DNA of 64,000 nucleotides, from contig NZ_CP127161.1 of the NCBI RefSeq assembly GCF_030263895.1, positions 2,480,001 through 2,544,000 of the forward strand. The letters run 5' to 3'. The notes under the pieces were generated by a model. That model did not search any database. It saw only the letters and a program-made list of their open reading frames with translations, and had not been told where the DNA came from. Both the position numbers and the translations under genes were made by a program. This document shows, in pieces, positions 10,163 to 20,444 of this stretch (position 1 is the stretch's first letter; every line of letters begins with the position of its first letter). This DNA is from Proteiniborus sp. MB09-C3 (GTDB taxonomy: Bacteria; Bacillota; Clostridia; Tissierellales; Proteiniboraceae).

Positions 10163-10190
10163 AAGAGTGGGTTTTCCCACTCTTACTTTG
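10163..10190 (+). terminator. Hairpin terminator after polC
   Basis: A 9-bp perfect stem (AAGAGTGGG with CCCACTCTT) and a TTTT loop, followed by a T-rich but interrupted tail. It separates polC from the rimP-nusA-infB operon. Confidence 0.75.
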
Positions 10191-10263
10191 TTATAGTACG
10201 TATTTTAGAATAATTAGGCTATTTTATGGCAAAATATTAAAGTAATTGCTTGGAGGTGAATAT

Positions 10264-10728
10264 ATGAAAAAAAATGCATTAGAGAGCATGATCACTGAAA
10301 TTGTAGCCCCAATATTAATGGAATATAATGTTCAACTAGTTGATGTTGAATATGTAAAAGAAGGTCCAAATTTGTACTTAAGAGTTTTTATTGACAAGCC
10401 TGGTGGAGTAACAATAGATGATTGCCAAAAGGTCAGTGAAGAATTAAGTACTCTTCTTGATGAAAAAGACCCTATACAAGATAATTATTTTCTAGAAGTA
10501 TCTTCTCCTGGGCTTGACAGACCACTAAAAAATAATAAAGATTTGGAAAGAAGCATTGGAAAAGATATAGAAATTAGTTTATATAAGCAAATAAATGGTA
10601 AGAAAAAATATACAGGTAAATTTGTTGAATTTGATGATAATAATATCGTTATAAGCGATGAAAAAGAAGAGAATATGCAAATAAGCAGAGATATTATTGC
10701 AAAGATTAATTTAGCAATTAAATTTTAG
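10264..10728 (+). CDS. rimP: Ribosome maturation factor RimP
   Basis: 30S subunit assembly factor, first gene of the nusA-infB operon. The protein has 154 residues, with LVDVEYVKEGPNLYLRVFIDKPGGVTIDDC and LEVSSPGLDRPL as hallmark blocks and a C-terminal SH3-like domain. The start chosen is ATG 10264: the frame could begin at a TTG at 10246, but that would place the ribosome site GGAGGTG (10252-10258) inside the coding region. The order rimP-nusA-ylxR-ylxQ-infB is conserved across Firmicutes. Confidence 0.95.
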   Translation: MKKNALESMITEIVAPILMEYNVQLVDVEYVKEGPNLYLRVFIDKPGGVTIDDCQKVSEELSTLLDEKDPIQDNYFLEVSSPGLDRPLKNNKDLERSIGKDIEISLYKQINGKKKYTGKFVEFDDNNIVISDEKEENMQISRDIIAKINLAIKF

Positions 10729-10747
10729 TGGGGAGGTAAAAGGGGAT

Positions 10748-11785
10748 ATGAAAGCCGAATTTATTGAGGCTCTTGAAGATATAGAAAAAGAGAAAGGTAT
10801 TTGTAAAGATATAATATTTGATGCATTAGAAGCGGCACTTATTTCTGGTTATAAAAAGAACTTTGGATCTTCACAGAATGTAGAGGTTGAAATAAATAAA
10901 GGAAATGGTGAAGTGAAGGTATATGCAAAGAAGACAGTGGTTGAATTGGTAGAAGATGAATTATTAGAAATTAGTTTGGAAGCTGCCAGAGAAATAGATA
11001 CAAAATATGATATAAATGATATAGTAAATATAGAGATAACACCAAGAAATTTTGGAAGAATAGCAGCTCAAACTGCAAAACAGGTTGTAATGCAGAAAAT
11101 AAAAGAAGCCGAAAGAGAAATTGTCTTTGATGAATTTATTAATAGGGAAAATGAGATCATTACTGGGTTAGTTCAAAGAGTAAGCAAAAACAATGTTTTT
11201 GTAGACTTAGATAAAACAGAAGGAATATTAGCTCCAAGTGAGCAGATTCAGGGAGAAAGCTACAATCAAGGTGATAGGATTAAGGCATATATTTTAGAAG
11301 TCAAGAAGACTACTAAAGGTCCGCAGATACTTCTATCAAGGACTCATCCCGGTCTTGTCAAAAGGCTTTTTGAACTAGAGGTTCCTGAAATACAGGAAGG
11401 AATTGTTGATATATTCAGTATAGCAAGAGAGGCTGGATCAAGAACTAAGATAGCGGTATTTTCCAAGGACCCTGATGTGGATCCTGTTGGAGCTTGTGTT
11501 GGATTTAAAGGTGCTAGAGTAAAGGCTATTGTTGATGAGCTCAAAGGTGAAAAAATCGATATAATCAACTGGAGTAAGGATATTGCTGTATTTCTGTCAA
11601 ATAGTTTAAGTCCAGCAAAAGTAATAAAAGTAGATGTTAATGAAAATGAAAAATCTGCATTAATTGTTGTACCTGATTATCAATTATCATTGGCTATAGG
11701 TAAGGAAGGTCAAAATGCTAGATTGGCTGCAAAGCTAACTGGTTGGAAAATAGACATAAAAAGTGAAGGACAAATGGGTAATTAA
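10748..11785 (+). CDS. nusA: Transcription termination/antitermination protein NusA
   Basis: RNA polymerase-binding elongation factor that affects pausing, termination and antitermination. 345 residues: N-terminal RNAP-binding domain (1-125), S1 domain (about 130-200, ITGLVQRVSKNNVFVDL), and two KH domains (SIAREAGSRTKIAVFS; VGACVGFKGARVK; LAIGKEGQNARLAAKLTGWKIDI). It lacks the C-terminal acidic repeats of E. coli NusA, as is usual in Gram-positives. It lies 19 bases after rimP. Confidence 0.96.
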   Translation: MKAEFIEALEDIEKEKGICKDIIFDALEAALISGYKKNFGSSQNVEVEINKGNGEVKVYAKKTVVELVEDELLEISLEAAREIDTKYDINDIVNIEITPRNFGRIAAQTAKQVVMQKIKEAEREIVFDEFINRENEIITGLVQRVSKNNVFVDLDKTEGILAPSEQIQGESYNQGDRIKAYILEVKKTTKGPQILLSRTHPGLVKRLFELEVPEIQEGIVDIFSIAREAGSRTKIAVFSKDPDVDPVGACVGFKGARVKAIVDELKGEKIDIINWSKDIAVFLSNSLSPAKVIKVDVNENEKSALIVVPDYQLSLAIGKEGQNARLAAKLTGWKIDIKSEGQMGN

Positions 11786-11805
11786 TATATAAGGGGTGAA
11801 GAAAT

Positions 11806-12066
11806 GTGAAGACGAAAAAGATACCTCTTAGAAAATGTTTAGGCTGCTCTGAGGGGAAACCTAAACGTGAGCTTATAAGAATAGTAAAGAATAAAGACGG
11901 AGATATTTTTGTTGATCCTACAGGAAAAGCAAATGGACGTGGAGCTTATATTTGTAAAAGCATAGATTGCTTAGAAAAGGCAGTTAAAACCAAGAGGCTT
12001 AGTAAGGCTTTAGAGATCGAAATTCCTGACAAGATTTATGATGATTTGTCGAAGGAGATTAAATAG
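11806..12066 (+). CDS. ylxR: YlxR family RNA-binding protein (DUF448)
   Basis: Small basic protein (86 residues) with the family pattern RKCLGCSEGKPKRELIRIV and the GRGAYIC loop. In Firmicutes it is always between nusA and infB. It is a nucleic-acid-binding protein reported to affect transcription and RNase P; the exact role here is inferred from family. GTG start at 11806 after AGGGGTGAAG; an overlapping ATG at 11804 runs straight into a stop. It ends immediately before ylxQ. Confidence 0.9.
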   Translation: MKTKKIPLRKCLGCSEGKPKRELIRIVKNKDGDIFVDPTGKANGRGAYICKSIDCLEKAVKTKRLSKALEIEIPDKIYDDLSKEIK

Positions 12067-12381
12067 ATGAAAAAGCTATTGTCGATGCTTGGTATAGGTA
12101 GAAAAGCTGGGCTTATAGTATCAGGTGAGATGGGTTGTATTCAATCATTAAAAGAAGGAAAATCTAAATTATTAATCATAGCTTCTGATGCTTCATATAA
12201 TACAAAAAATAAATTTCTAAGTTTATGTGATAAAAAAAACACTAAATATATTGAAGTAGGCTTGAAGGAGGAGCTTGGTGTAGCAATTGGGAAAGGACTT
12301 ACTTCTGTGATATCAATAAATGACGAAGCATTTGCAAAGGCTTTATTTAAAATTGTAGATGAGATTATCACCTGTAAATAA
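12067..12381 (+). CDS. ylxQ: L7Ae/L30e-family ribosomal protein YlxQ
   Basis: A 104-residue K-turn RNA-binding protein of the L7Ae/L30e/S12e/Gadd45 family ([32 protein letters not shown]). Its ATG abuts the ylxR stop, and SD-like bases lie within ylxR (AAGGAG). The role is probably ribosome-associated K-turn binding, inferred from family. Its end precedes the infB TTG start by 16 bases. Confidence 0.9.
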   Translation: MKKLLSMLGIGRKAGLIVSGEMGCIQSLKEGKSKLLIIASDASYNTKNKFLSLCDKKNTKYIEVGLKEELGVAIGKGLTSVISINDEAFAKALFKIVDEIITCK

Positions 12382-12397
12382 AGTGGGGGTGTATAGT

Positions 12398-14491
12398 TTG
12401 ACTAAAATAAGAGTATATGAATTAGCCAAAGAAATAGGAATATCAACTAAAGAATTAATGGATAAGTTGGATGAACTGAACATGAAAGTTGGGAGTCATA
12501 TGAGTTCTGTAGATAAAGAAGAAGCTGAGCTTCTTAAGGAATATATTCAAGATGAAGATAAAGAGAATAAAGATGGCGAGAATGAAGATTTAGAAGAGGT
12601 TTTTGATGAAGATATTTATGAAAAAAAGGCCTCTGCTTCAAAGCCTAAGAAAGTAAAGAAAACTGAAGAAAAAGAAAATATAAACAAAACCAAAGAAAAG
12701 GATAATAACGAATTGAATAATAAAGAGCCTAAAATCATTGAAATAGACAATAAAGTTCAAGTTAAAGAATTAGCTGAAAAGATGGATATAAATTCTACTC
12801 AATTAATTGCAAAATTAATTGCATTAGGTGTTATGGCAGGAATAAATCAAGAAATTGATTTTGATACAGCCAGTATAGTGGCCTCAGAATTTAATTGTGA
12901 GTTGAAACTTACTGATCAAATAGAAGAGCAAGAAGAAGAAGATAACATATATGATAATTTAGATTATGAGGATTCAGAAGAGAGCTTAAAATTAAGACCG
13001 CCAGTTGTAACCGTTATGGGGCACGTAGATCATGGTAAGACTTCACTATTAGATGCCATAAGAGAAACTCATGTTACCCAAAGAGAAGCCGGTGGTATAA
13101 CACAACATATCGGGGCTTCAGCTGTAACGATAAATAATAAGAAAGTTGTTTTTTTAGATACACCTGGTCATGAGGCTTTTACTTCTATGAGAGCAAGAGG
13201 TGCACAGATAACAGATATAGCTATTCTTGTAGTGGCAGCAGATGATGGTGTAATGCCTCAAACTATAGAGGCTTTAAATCATGCTAAAGCAGCTAATGTT
13301 CCAATAATAGTTGCAGTAAACAAAACCGATAAGGAAGAGGCTAATCCAGATAGAGTCAAACAAGAACTGACTGAATATGGCCTAATACCTGAAGAATGGG
13401 GTGGGGATACAATATTTGTACCTGTATCCGCACTTAAGAGAATAGGAATAGATGAATTATTAGAGATGATATTATTAGTAGCAGAAATGCAGGAATTAAA
13501 GGCAAATCCCAATAGAAAGGCAGTTGGAACTATAATAGAGGCTAAATTAGATAAGGGCAGAGGTCCAGTTGCCACTGTATTAGTACAAAAAGGTACCCTT
13601 AGTGTTGGAGATTCTGTAGTAGCAGGCGCTGCTCACGGGAAAGTAAGAGCAATGCTTGATGATAAAGGAAAGAGAGTAAAAAAAGCAGGTCCATCTACTC
13701 CAGTTGAAATACTTGGATTATCTGAGGTTCCAGAAGCTGGAGAACACCTATATGCAGTTGAAGATGACAAAAAATCAAGAGAAATATCTGAACGCAAAAA
13801 AGAGATTATTAGAAATGAGCAACTAAAGGTTAACCAAAAAGTTTCTCTTGACGATCTATTTGAAAGAATAAAGCAAGGTGAGGTCAAGGATTTAAATATT
13901 ATCATTAAAGCTGACGTAAAGGGATCCATAGAGGCAGTAAAACAATCATTAGAAAAGCTGAGTATTGAAGAGGTGAAGGTAAATCCAATTCATGGAGGAG
14001 TGGGGGCAATAACTGAAAGTGATATTATGTTGGCTTCAGCTTCAAATGCCATAGTGATTGGGTTTAATGTAAGACCTACCAATGCGGCTATGGATATTGC
14101 AAATAGGGAAAATGTTGACGTAAGAACGTATAGAGTAATATATAATGCCATTGAAGATATTGAAGCTGCCATTAAGGGTATGCTTGCTCCTGAATACCGT
14201 GAAGTAGTTCTTGGAAGAGCAGAGGTTAGGGCTACATTTAAGGTGCCGAATGTTGGTGTAGTAGCTGGAGTATACGTACAACAAGGAAAGGTGTTAAGAA
14301 ATGCTAAGGTTAGGCTTCTAAGGGATAACATAGTAATACATGAAGGGTCAATTTCTTCGCTAAAGAGATTTAAGGATGATGTTAGAGAAATATTGACTGG
14401 ATACGAAGGTGGACTAGGCATCGAAGGATATAATGACGTTAAAGAGGGAGATGTAATAGAAGCATATACCTTAGAAGAAATAAAAAGGTAA
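12398..14491 (+). CDS. infB: Translation initiation factor IF-2
   Basis: GTPase that delivers fMet-tRNA to the 30S subunit. 697 residues: an N-terminal IF2_N motif ([15 protein letters not shown]), a highly charged Lys/Glu-rich linker, a second IF2_N motif ([20 protein letters not shown]), then the G domain with GHVDHGKTS (about 208-216), [12 protein letters not shown] and SAL, and C-terminal domains II-IV. The start chosen is TTG 12398 behind GTGGGGGTG. The frame opens at 12359, but that would overlap ylxQ and leave the ribosome site inside the protein. Confidence 0.96.
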   Translation: MTKIRVYELAKEIGISTKELMDKLDELNMKVGSHMSSVDKEEAELLKEYIQDEDKENKDGENEDLEEVFDEDIYEKKASASKPKKVKKTEEKENINKTKEKDNNELNNKEPKIIEIDNKVQVKELAEKMDINSTQLIAKLIALGVMAGINQEIDFDTASIVASEFNCELKLTDQIEEQEEEDNIYDNLDYEDSEESLKLRPPVVTVMGHVDHGKTSLLDAIRETHVTQREAGGITQHIGASAVTINNKKVVFLDTPGHEAFTSMRARGAQITDIAILVVAADDGVMPQTIEALNHAKAANVPIIVAVNKTDKEEANPDRVKQELTEYGLIPEEWGGDTIFVPVSALKRIGIDELLEMILLVAEMQELKANPNRKAVGTIIEAKLDKGRGPVATVLVQKGTLSVGDSVVAGAAHGKVRAMLDDKGKRVKKAGPSTPVEILGLSEVPEAGEHLYAVEDDKKSREISERKKEIIRNEQLKVNQKVSLDDLFERIKQGEVKDLNIIIKADVKGSIEAVKQSLEKLSIEEVKVNPIHGGVGAITESDIMLASASNAIVIGFNVRPTNAAMDIANRENVDVRTYRVIYNAIEDIEAAIKGMLAPEYREVVLGRAEVRATFKVPNVGVVAGVYVQQGKVLRNAKVRLLRDNIVIHEGSISSLKRFKDDVREILTGYEGGLGIEGYNDVKEGDVIEAYTLEEIKR

Positions 14492-14529
14492 ATATAAAGC
14501 ATAAAGGAAAAAGAGGATAGGTGACTTCT

Positions 14530-14907
14530 ATGAGTTTAAAAAGGTTAGGAAGGATTTCAGAAGAAATAAAAAAAATTGTGAGTAATGTCATAATGTCGGA
14601 ATTAAAGGACCCAAGAATTTCCTCTATGACAAGTGTAACAGATGTCGAAGTAACTAGGGACTTAAGGTATGCTAAGATTTATATAAGTGTGTTAGGAAGC
14701 CAGCTTGATAAGGAAGAAACTTTAAAAGGCTTGGAAAGCGGGAAAGGTTTTATCAGAAAGGAAATTGGAAAGAACTTAAATTTAAGATACACTCCAGAAC
14801 CGCTATTTTACTTAGATAAATCTATTGAGCATGGCTTTAAAATATCAAAATTATTAAATGATATGAAGGACAGTAGCGACAATAAAGGAAGTATTGAAGA
14901 TGAATGA
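14530..14907 (+). CDS. rbfA: Ribosome-binding factor A
   Basis: Cold-shock-linked 30S maturation factor, about 125 residues, single KH-like domain. The signature is EIKKIVSNVIMSELKDPRISSMTSVTDVEVTRDLRYAKIYISVLG. ATG 14530 is preferred because AGGTGA lies 8 bases upstream; GTG 14521 is an alternative adding MTS. The 3' end overlaps nrnA by 8 bases, suggesting translational coupling. Confidence 0.94.
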   Translation: MSLKRLGRISEEIKKIVSNVIMSELKDPRISSMTSVTDVEVTRDLRYAKIYISVLGSQLDKEETLKGLESGKGFIRKEIGKNLNLRYTPEPLFYLDKSIEHGFKISKLLNDMKDSSDNKGSIEDE

Positions 14908-15883
14908 TAACAGGGAAATGCTTTTAAGAGAAGCCCTCTCTGTAATTAATCATAACAACAATAACAATATATGTATCGTCTCCCATGTAAATCCTGATGG
15001 AGACAGCATTGGATCTGTATTGGCTCTAGGATTAGCTCTAAAAAGAAATGGCTATAGAAATATTACAATGTTGATACCTGATGAAATACCTAATAATTTA
15101 ATGTTTTTGCTGGGTATAGACTTAATTCAAAAAGAAATTTCAGTTGAAAAAATAGACTTGCTAATTGCTTTAGATTGTGGAGATATGGAGCGAATAGGAA
15201 TCAATAAAGCTTTACTGGAATCCATTGATTTCATTATAAATATAGATCATCATGTGACTAATAAAGGTTTTGGTGATATAAATGTTGTTGATCCATGTTC
15301 TAGCTCAACTGGAGAAATGATTTATCGTTTTTTAGAACTCATGAAGGTAAAGCTTGACAAGGATATTGCAACTTCACTTTATGTAGCGATATCCACTGAT
15401 ACTGGGAGTTTTAAATATGATAATACTACTCCAGTTACCCATATGATAGTATCTGGTCTGCTTAACATAGGGATTGATATTAATCTTATTAATATTAATC
15501 TTTATCAAAGTAGAAGCATTGAAAAAACAAATTTGCTTATAGCAAGTCTTAACACTTTGGAATTACTTAAACATAAAAAAATTGCTTTAGTTGTAGTGAC
15601 TAGAGAAATGATAAGAAAATGCAATGCGACTATAAATGATGCTGATATAATAATAGATTTTATTAGAGACATTGATGGAGTGGAAATTGCTTGTATTATT
15701 AAAGAAATTGACGATAAATTGATTAAAGTCAGCTTTAGATCAAAAAACTATGCTGATGTGTCAGTGATCGCAAAGAACTTTAATGGTGGAGGGCATGTGA
15801 AAGCTTCTGGATGTACATTATACTCTAGCATAGAAGAAGGAAAGATATTGATATTAGAAGAAATAGAAAAGGCATTAAGGTGA
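14900..15883 (+). CDS. nrnA: DHH/DHHA1 phosphoesterase, nanoRNase/pAp phosphatase
   Basis: Degrades short oligoribonucleotides and dephosphorylates pAp. 327 residues, with the DHH-family motifs NPDGDSIGS, ALDCGDMER, IDHHVTNKGFG and a C-terminal DHHA1 domain (FNGGGHVKASGCTL). ATG 14900 is preferred over TTG 14894 because GGAAG lies 8 bases upstream. Presence of nrnA between rbfA and truB is common in Clostridia. Confidence 0.9.
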   Translation: MNDNREMLLREALSVINHNNNNNICIVSHVNPDGDSIGSVLALGLALKRNGYRNITMLIPDEIPNNLMFLLGIDLIQKEISVEKIDLLIALDCGDMERIGINKALLESIDFIINIDHHVTNKGFGDINVVDPCSSSTGEMIYRFLELMKVKLDKDIATSLYVAISTDTGSFKYDNTTPVTHMIVSGLLNIGIDINLININLYQSRSIEKTNLLIASLNTLELLKHKKIALVVVTREMIRKCNATINDADIIIDFIRDIDGVEIACIIKEIDDKLIKVSFRSKNYADVSVIAKNFNGGGHVKASGCTLYSSIEEGKILILEEIEKALR

Positions 15884-15889
15884 TCTCAT

Positions 15890-16795
15890 ATGAATGGAAT
15901 TATTAATGTTTTGAAGCCTCCAGGTATGACATCTCATGATATTGTGAGTTTTATTAGAAAAACATTTAACATCAAAAGAGTTGGGCACACTGGTACCCTA
16001 GATCCTAATGCGGCTGGTGTGCTGCCTATTTGTATTGGAAAAGCTACGAGAGTTGTTGAGTACTTTGATGATTTTACAAAGATATATAGAGCAGAATTAA
16101 CTTTAGGCTATGAAACCGATACTCAGGATAAGTATGGAGAAATTATTGATAGAATGAGTATACCTAATATTACATCTAATGAAATTGAAGAAGTACTTGA
16201 TGGTTTTAAAGGAAAAACAAATCAGATTCCTCCCATGTATTCCGCATTAAAGCATAATGGCAGGAAGCTATATGAACTGGCTAGAGAGGGGAAAACTGTA
16301 GAAAGAAAGCCTAGAGAGATAGTAATTCATAATATAAGTATGTTAAGAAATTATGATAATAAAAGAATTCTTTTTGATGTAGAATGTTCAAAGGGAACTT
16401 ATATAAGAACTTTGTGTAAAGATATTGGCAGAAAACTTGGAACCTTAGGCTGTATGACATTTTTGTTAAGAACTCAAGTAGGAGACTTTAGCATTGACAA
16501 TGCGTATACTATTGAAGAAATACAAGAGTACACCTATAACAGTAGACTAGATAGTATTATTATGCCTTTAGATAATGCACTTAGACACTATAGCTCTATA
16601 AATATTCATAAAAATTATTATAATATATTAAAAAATGGTGGGAAAATACAACTTAATTACAATTCTCTTGAGTCCAATTTTCATAATGTTGAAAGAGGAA
16701 TACGAGTATATTGCGATGATTTATTTATAGGAATGGGTTTAATTGAAAAAAGCTCTGATAACACAATCTTAAAAATGGACAAAGTTTTTATATAA
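15890..16795 (+). CDS. truB: tRNA pseudouridine(55) synthase TruB
   Basis: Makes pseudouridine 55 in the T-loop of tRNAs. 301 residues, with the N-terminal GIINVLKPPGMTSHDIV, the catalytic aspartate in GHTGTLDPNAAGVLPI (near residue 39) and KGTYIRTLCKDIG. A C-terminal PUA-like tail is present but diverged. It starts 6 bases after nrnA and is followed by ribF, the standard Firmicutes order. Confidence 0.95.
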   Translation: MNGIINVLKPPGMTSHDIVSFIRKTFNIKRVGHTGTLDPNAAGVLPICIGKATRVVEYFDDFTKIYRAELTLGYETDTQDKYGEIIDRMSIPNITSNEIEEVLDGFKGKTNQIPPMYSALKHNGRKLYELAREGKTVERKPREIVIHNISMLRNYDNKRILFDVECSKGTYIRTLCKDIGRKLGTLGCMTFLLRTQVGDFSIDNAYTIEEIQEYTYNSRLDSIIMPLDNALRHYSSINIHKNYYNILKNGGKIQLNYNSLESNFHNVERGIRVYCDDLFIGMGLIEKSSDNTILKMDKVFI

Positions 16796-16807
16796 AGGTG
16801 ATTGACA

Positions 16808-17725
16808 ATGAAAATCTTACTAGATACTAGGACAAATGTAAAGGAAAATACTGCTGTAGCTCTTGGAAATTTTGATGGTCTACATTTAGGGCATCAGTAT
16901 TTAATAGAAGAAATGAAGAAAAAAGCTAATGAAAAAGGTTTGACTAAATCTGTCTTTACTTTTAATAATGATTCATTAGTTCAGTTTAAAACTAACAAAA
17001 CAAATAATATACTTACGAGCAATGAACAAAAGGTTTTATTATTTGAGAGTATTGGAATTGAATTATTATATTTAGTTGATTTTACAGAAGACCTAATGCA
17101 TATGTCACCTTATGAATTTGTGAGGAATATACTTGTTGAAAAACTAAGGACAAAGCTAGTAGTCATAGGCTTTGATCATAGGTTTGGCTATAAAGCACAA
17201 GGGGATGGAGAATTTTTAATAAAAGCAGGCAATGAATTTGGCTTTGAAGTAATGATCATAGAGTCAATAACTAAGAATAATAAGATAATTAGTAGCTCAT
17301 ATATAAGGAAACTAATTAGGGATGGACTTATAAAGGAAGCTAATACATTGCTGGGAAGACCTTTTGCTATTTGCGGAACCATAGTTAAAGGAAAAGGTAG
17401 AGGTAAGGGATTAGGCTTTGCTACAGCTAATTTAAAAATGGACACAGATTATCAAATTCCCAAATTTGGGGTTTATAAATCATTTACATATATTGACGGG
17501 AAAGAATATTTGAGTATTACAAATATAGGAAGCAATCCGACTTTTAATGATGTTGGCTTTAGTATTGAAACTCATATAATTGATTTTGACGAAAATATAT
17601 ATGATAAAAAGATTGAAATTCAACTAGTGGATTTTATTAGAAAAGAGAAAAAATTTTCTAGTAAAGATGAATTAAAAAAGCAGGTCATGAAAGATATTCA
17701 TGAAATAACAAGTAATTCAGATTGA
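16808..17725 (+). CDS. ribF: Bifunctional riboflavin kinase/FAD synthetase
   Basis: Converts riboflavin to FMN and then FAD. 305 residues: N-terminal FMN adenylyltransferase domain (ALGNFDGLHLGHQYLI; VIGFDHRFGY; SSSYIRKLI) and C-terminal riboflavin kinase (GRPFAICGTIVKGKGRGKGLGFATANL; NIGSNPTF). ATG 16808 is preferred to TTG 16802 because AAGGTG ends 7 bases before it. It is the last gene of the operon; rpsO has its own promoter. Confidence 0.95.
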   Translation: MKILLDTRTNVKENTAVALGNFDGLHLGHQYLIEEMKKKANEKGLTKSVFTFNNDSLVQFKTNKTNNILTSNEQKVLLFESIGIELLYLVDFTEDLMHMSPYEFVRNILVEKLRTKLVVIGFDHRFGYKAQGDGEFLIKAGNEFGFEVMIIESITKNNKIISSSYIRKLIRDGLIKEANTLLGRPFAICGTIVKGKGRGKGLGFATANLKMDTDYQIPKFGVYKSFTYIDGKEYLSITNIGSNPTFNDVGFSIETHIIDFDENIYDKKIEIQLVDFIRKEKKFSSKDELKKQVMKDIHEITSNSD

Positions 17726-17745
17726 TAGAAAAATATATTTATATA

Positions 17746-17774
17746 TTTACAAGATATATTTGATATGGTACAAT
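17746..17774 (+). promoter_or_regulatory. Sigma-A-type promoter for rpsO
   Basis: TTTACA (17746-17751) and TACAAT (17769-17774) are separated by exactly 17 bases, each one mismatch from consensus. The predicted transcript starts near 17781 and contains the hairpin at 17795-17829 before the rpsO ribosome site. Confidence 0.6.
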
Positions 17775-17794
17775 TAGGATTGACAATACCTCAT

Positions 17795-17829
17795 GCTAAG
17801 TTTACAGTAGCCTCGACTGCATACTTGGC
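17795..17829 (+). promoter_or_regulatory. Hairpin in rpsO leader, possible S15 autoregulatory element
   Basis: GCTAAGT (17795-17801) pairs with ACTTGGC (17823-17829), and CAGT (17805-17808) pairs with ACTG (17816-17819), giving a two-segment stem with an asymmetric interior loop. It lies 35 bases before the rpsO start. S15 is known to repress its own mRNA through structured leaders in several bacteria; that this hairpin is such a site is inference. Confidence 0.4.
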
Positions 17830-17863
17830 TTAAGGTGAAACACAATATTAAGGAGGAAACAAA

Positions 17864-18133
17864 ATGAATTTAAGTAAAGAAGAAAAAGCAAAAATTATTG
17901 AAGAGTACAGAGTACATGAGGGTGACACAGGTTCACCTGAAGTTCAAATTGCAATTTTAACACACAGAATTAACAAGCTTAATGAGCATTTAAAAGCTCA
18001 TAAGAAAGACCACCATTCTAGAAGAGGTCTGCTAAAAATGGTAGGTCAAAGAAGAGGATTACAAAATTATTTAGAGAAAACTGACATTGAAAGATATCGT
18101 AACCTTATAGAAAAATTAGGTTTAAGACGTTAA
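17864..18133 (+). CDS. rpsO: 30S ribosomal protein S15
   Basis: 89-residue primary-binding protein of the 30S platform. Signatures are [52 protein letters not shown] strong AAGGAGGAAA site precedes the ATG. It is flanked by its own promoter and terminator and followed by pnp, the conserved rpsO-pnp pair. Confidence 0.98.
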   Translation: MNLSKEEKAKIIEEYRVHEGDTGSPEVQIAILTHRINKLNEHLKAHKKDHHSRRGLLKMVGQRRGLQNYLEKTDIERYRNLIEKLGLRR

Positions 18134-18135
18134 TA

Positions 18136-18165
18136 AGAGCGGGGATACCCGCTCTATTAATTTAT
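18136..18165 (+). terminator. Hairpin terminator after rpsO
   Basis: An 8-bp perfect GC-rich stem, AGAGCGGG with CCCGCTCT, loop GATA, followed by an A/T-rich tail. The weak T-run may allow partial readthrough into pnp. Confidence 0.7.
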
Positions 18166-18240
18166 TCTATGATTTGTTTTTTTTATGCTTTCGAGGCAAT
18201 AATAAATAATGTATAATATACATATTGAAGGAGGTAGAAC

Positions 18241-20346
18241 ATGGAGAGAACTTTTGAAAGTACTATAAGTGGAAGAAAGCTTTCGGTTACAATAGGTAAG
18301 GTAGCAGAACAGGCTGGTGGTTCATGCTTAGTTAGATATGGCGATACTGTTGTATTAGCTACAGCTACAGCTTCAAAAGAACCAAGAGAAGGTATTGACT
18401 TTTTCCCCTTAAGTGTTGATTATGAAGAGAGACTTTATGCAGCGGGGAAAATACCTGGAGGATTTATTAAGAGGGAAGGTAAGCCTAGTGAAAAAGCAAT
18501 TTTAACTTCAAGGCTTATTGATAGACCAATCAGGCCTCTATTCCCAAAGGATTTTAGAAATGATGTGCAAGTAATTGTCACTGTTTTATCAGTTGATCAA
18601 GATTGTACTCCTGATATAGTGTCTATGGTAGGTGCGTCTATTGCTCTTACTATATCAGATATACCTTTTAACGGTCCTACTGGTGCAGTAGCAATCGGCT
18701 TAATTGATAATAAGCTTATTATCAATCCTACTTGCGAACAAAGAGAAAAATCTGCATTGAGTTTAATTGTGTCCGGAACTGAAGAAGCGGTAATGATGGT
18801 TGAGGCTGGAGCAAATGAAATAGATGAAGCTGTGATGCTAGATGCAATAATGACTGGACATGATGAAATAAAGAAAATATGTCAATTTATTAATGAAATC
18901 AGTAAAGAAGTAGGTAAGCCTAAAAAAGAATATAAAGCTTTTCATGCAGATAAAGAAATTGAAGAAGCAATAATAGGATATGCTAGAGATAAAATGCTAA
19001 ATGCTATAAGAACAGAAGATAAACAAGAGAGACAAGAAAATATAGATAATGTAAAAAAGGAAACATTTGAGTATTTCATTGAGGAATATCCTGAAAATGC
19101 TACTGATATTGAAGAAGTGCTATATAATATTGTTAAAGAAGAAGTTAGAAAGCTTATTGTTGAAGAGGGAATTAGGCCAGATAATAGACATGTAGATGAA
19201 ATAAGAAAAATTACTAGTGAAGTAGGGATATTACCAAGGACTCATGGCTCTGGATTGTTTACTAGAGGACAGACTCAAGTTTTAACTGTTGCAACCCTAG
19301 GAGCTGCTGGAGATGTTCAAATTATAGATGGACTTGGAGAAGAAGAAGAAAAAAGATATATGCATCACTACAATTTTCCTCCTTATAGTGTTGGAGAGAC
19401 AAGATTTTTAAGAGGTCCTGGAAGAAGAGAAATAGGCCATGGTGCATTAGCAGAGAGAGCTCTTGAACCAGTTATTCCTAGTGTTGAAAAGTTCCCTTAT
19501 ACAATAAGATTGGTTTCAGAAGTATTAAGCTCAAATGGCTCTACATCACAGGCAAGTGTTTGTGGAAGTACTTTAGCCTTATTAGATGCAGGAGTACCTA
19601 TAACTGCACCGGTAGCTGGTATTGCAATGGGTCTAATAAAGTCTGAAGAAAAAGTAGTAATATTAACAGATATTCAAGGAATGGAAGATTTCCTAGGTGA
19701 TATGGACTTCAAAGTTGCTGGAACAGAAAAGGGTATAACAGCTATACAGATGGATATAAAAATAGCAGGTATTGATAAAGAAATACTTAAAAATGCACTA
19801 GAAAAAGCAAGGGTAGGGAGACTATTTATTCTTAATAAGATGAGTGAAGTCATTTCGGAACCACGAAAAGATTTATCTCCTTATGCTCCTAGAATATTAA
19901 CAATGACTGTAAACCCAGATAAAATAAGAGATATCATTGGTCCTGGCGGAAAGATAATTAATAAGATTATTGATGAAACAGGAGTTAAAATAGATATTGA
20001 AGATGACGGAAAAGTAATCATAGCAGCAAATAATATTGAATTTGGAAAAAAAGCTATGAAAATGATAGAGAAAATAGTAGAGGAAATAGAGGTAGGTAAA
20101 ATATACCTAGGAAAGGTGACTAGAATAATGCCTTTTGGTGCCTTTGTAGAAGTATTAAGTGGAAAAGAAGGCTTAGTTCATATATCAAATATAGCAAGAG
20201 AGAGAATAAATAAAGTAGAAGATGTTTTATCAGTTGGAGATGAAATATTAGTAAAGGTAACAGAAATAGATAATCAAGGTAGAGTAAACCTTTCTAGAAA
20301 AGATGCACTTCCAAATGAAGAGAAAAATGAGGGTGAACAAAAATAA
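18241..20346 (+). CDS. pnp: Polyribonucleotide nucleotidyltransferase (PNPase)
   Basis: Phosphorolytic 3'-5' exoribonuclease. 701 residues: two RNase PH domains ([77 protein letters not shown]), then a KH domain ([17 protein letters not shown], about 565-580) and a C-terminal S1 domain ([29 protein letters not shown]). The start follows AAGGAGGTAGAAC. It ends at a strong terminator. rny, another mRNA-decay gene, lies further along the window. Confidence 0.97.
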   Translation: MERTFESTISGRKLSVTIGKVAEQAGGSCLVRYGDTVVLATATASKEPREGIDFFPLSVDYEERLYAAGKIPGGFIKREGKPSEKAILTSRLIDRPIRPLFPKDFRNDVQVIVTVLSVDQDCTPDIVSMVGASIALTISDIPFNGPTGAVAIGLIDNKLIINPTCEQREKSALSLIVSGTEEAVMMVEAGANEIDEAVMLDAIMTGHDEIKKICQFINEISKEVGKPKKEYKAFHADKEIEEAIIGYARDKMLNAIRTEDKQERQENIDNVKKETFEYFIEEYPENATDIEEVLYNIVKEEVRKLIVEEGIRPDNRHVDEIRKITSEVGILPRTHGSGLFTRGQTQVLTVATLGAAGDVQIIDGLGEEEEKRYMHHYNFPPYSVGETRFLRGPGRREIGHGALAERALEPVIPSVEKFPYTIRLVSEVLSSNGSTSQASVCGSTLALLDAGVPITAPVAGIAMGLIKSEEKVVILTDIQGMEDFLGDMDFKVAGTEKGITAIQMDIKIAGIDKEILKNALEKARVGRLFILNKMSEVISEPRKDLSPYAPRILTMTVNPDKIRDIIGPGGKIINKIIDETGVKIDIEDDGKVIIAANNIEFGKKAMKMIEKIVEEIEVGKIYLGKVTRIMPFGAFVEVLSGKEGLVHISNIARERINKVEDVLSVGDEILVKVTEIDNQGRVNLSRKDALPNEEKNEGEQK

Positions 20347-20347
20347 G

Positions 20348-20380
20348 GACATGAGCCTAAAGGTTTATGTCTTTTTTTTA
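20348..20380 (+). terminator. Rho-independent terminator after pnp
   Basis: A 10-bp stem, GACATGAGCC with GGTTTATGTC (two G-U pairs), TAAA loop, then eight T residues. Confidence 0.88.
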
Positions 20381-20444
20381 TTATATTTTTAAAATCTAAG
20401 AATACTTATATAGTATATCACACTATTAAAATGGGAGGCATTTT

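Noticed and set aside
13990-14502. A 170-codon open frame on the minus strand inside infB
   Set aside because: It mirrors infB codons, has Ser/Leu/Ile-rich shadow composition and no ribosome site; infB is unambiguous there. Similar antisense frames at 4001-4510, 4467-4982, 26407-26901 and 42743-43288 were rejected for the same reason.
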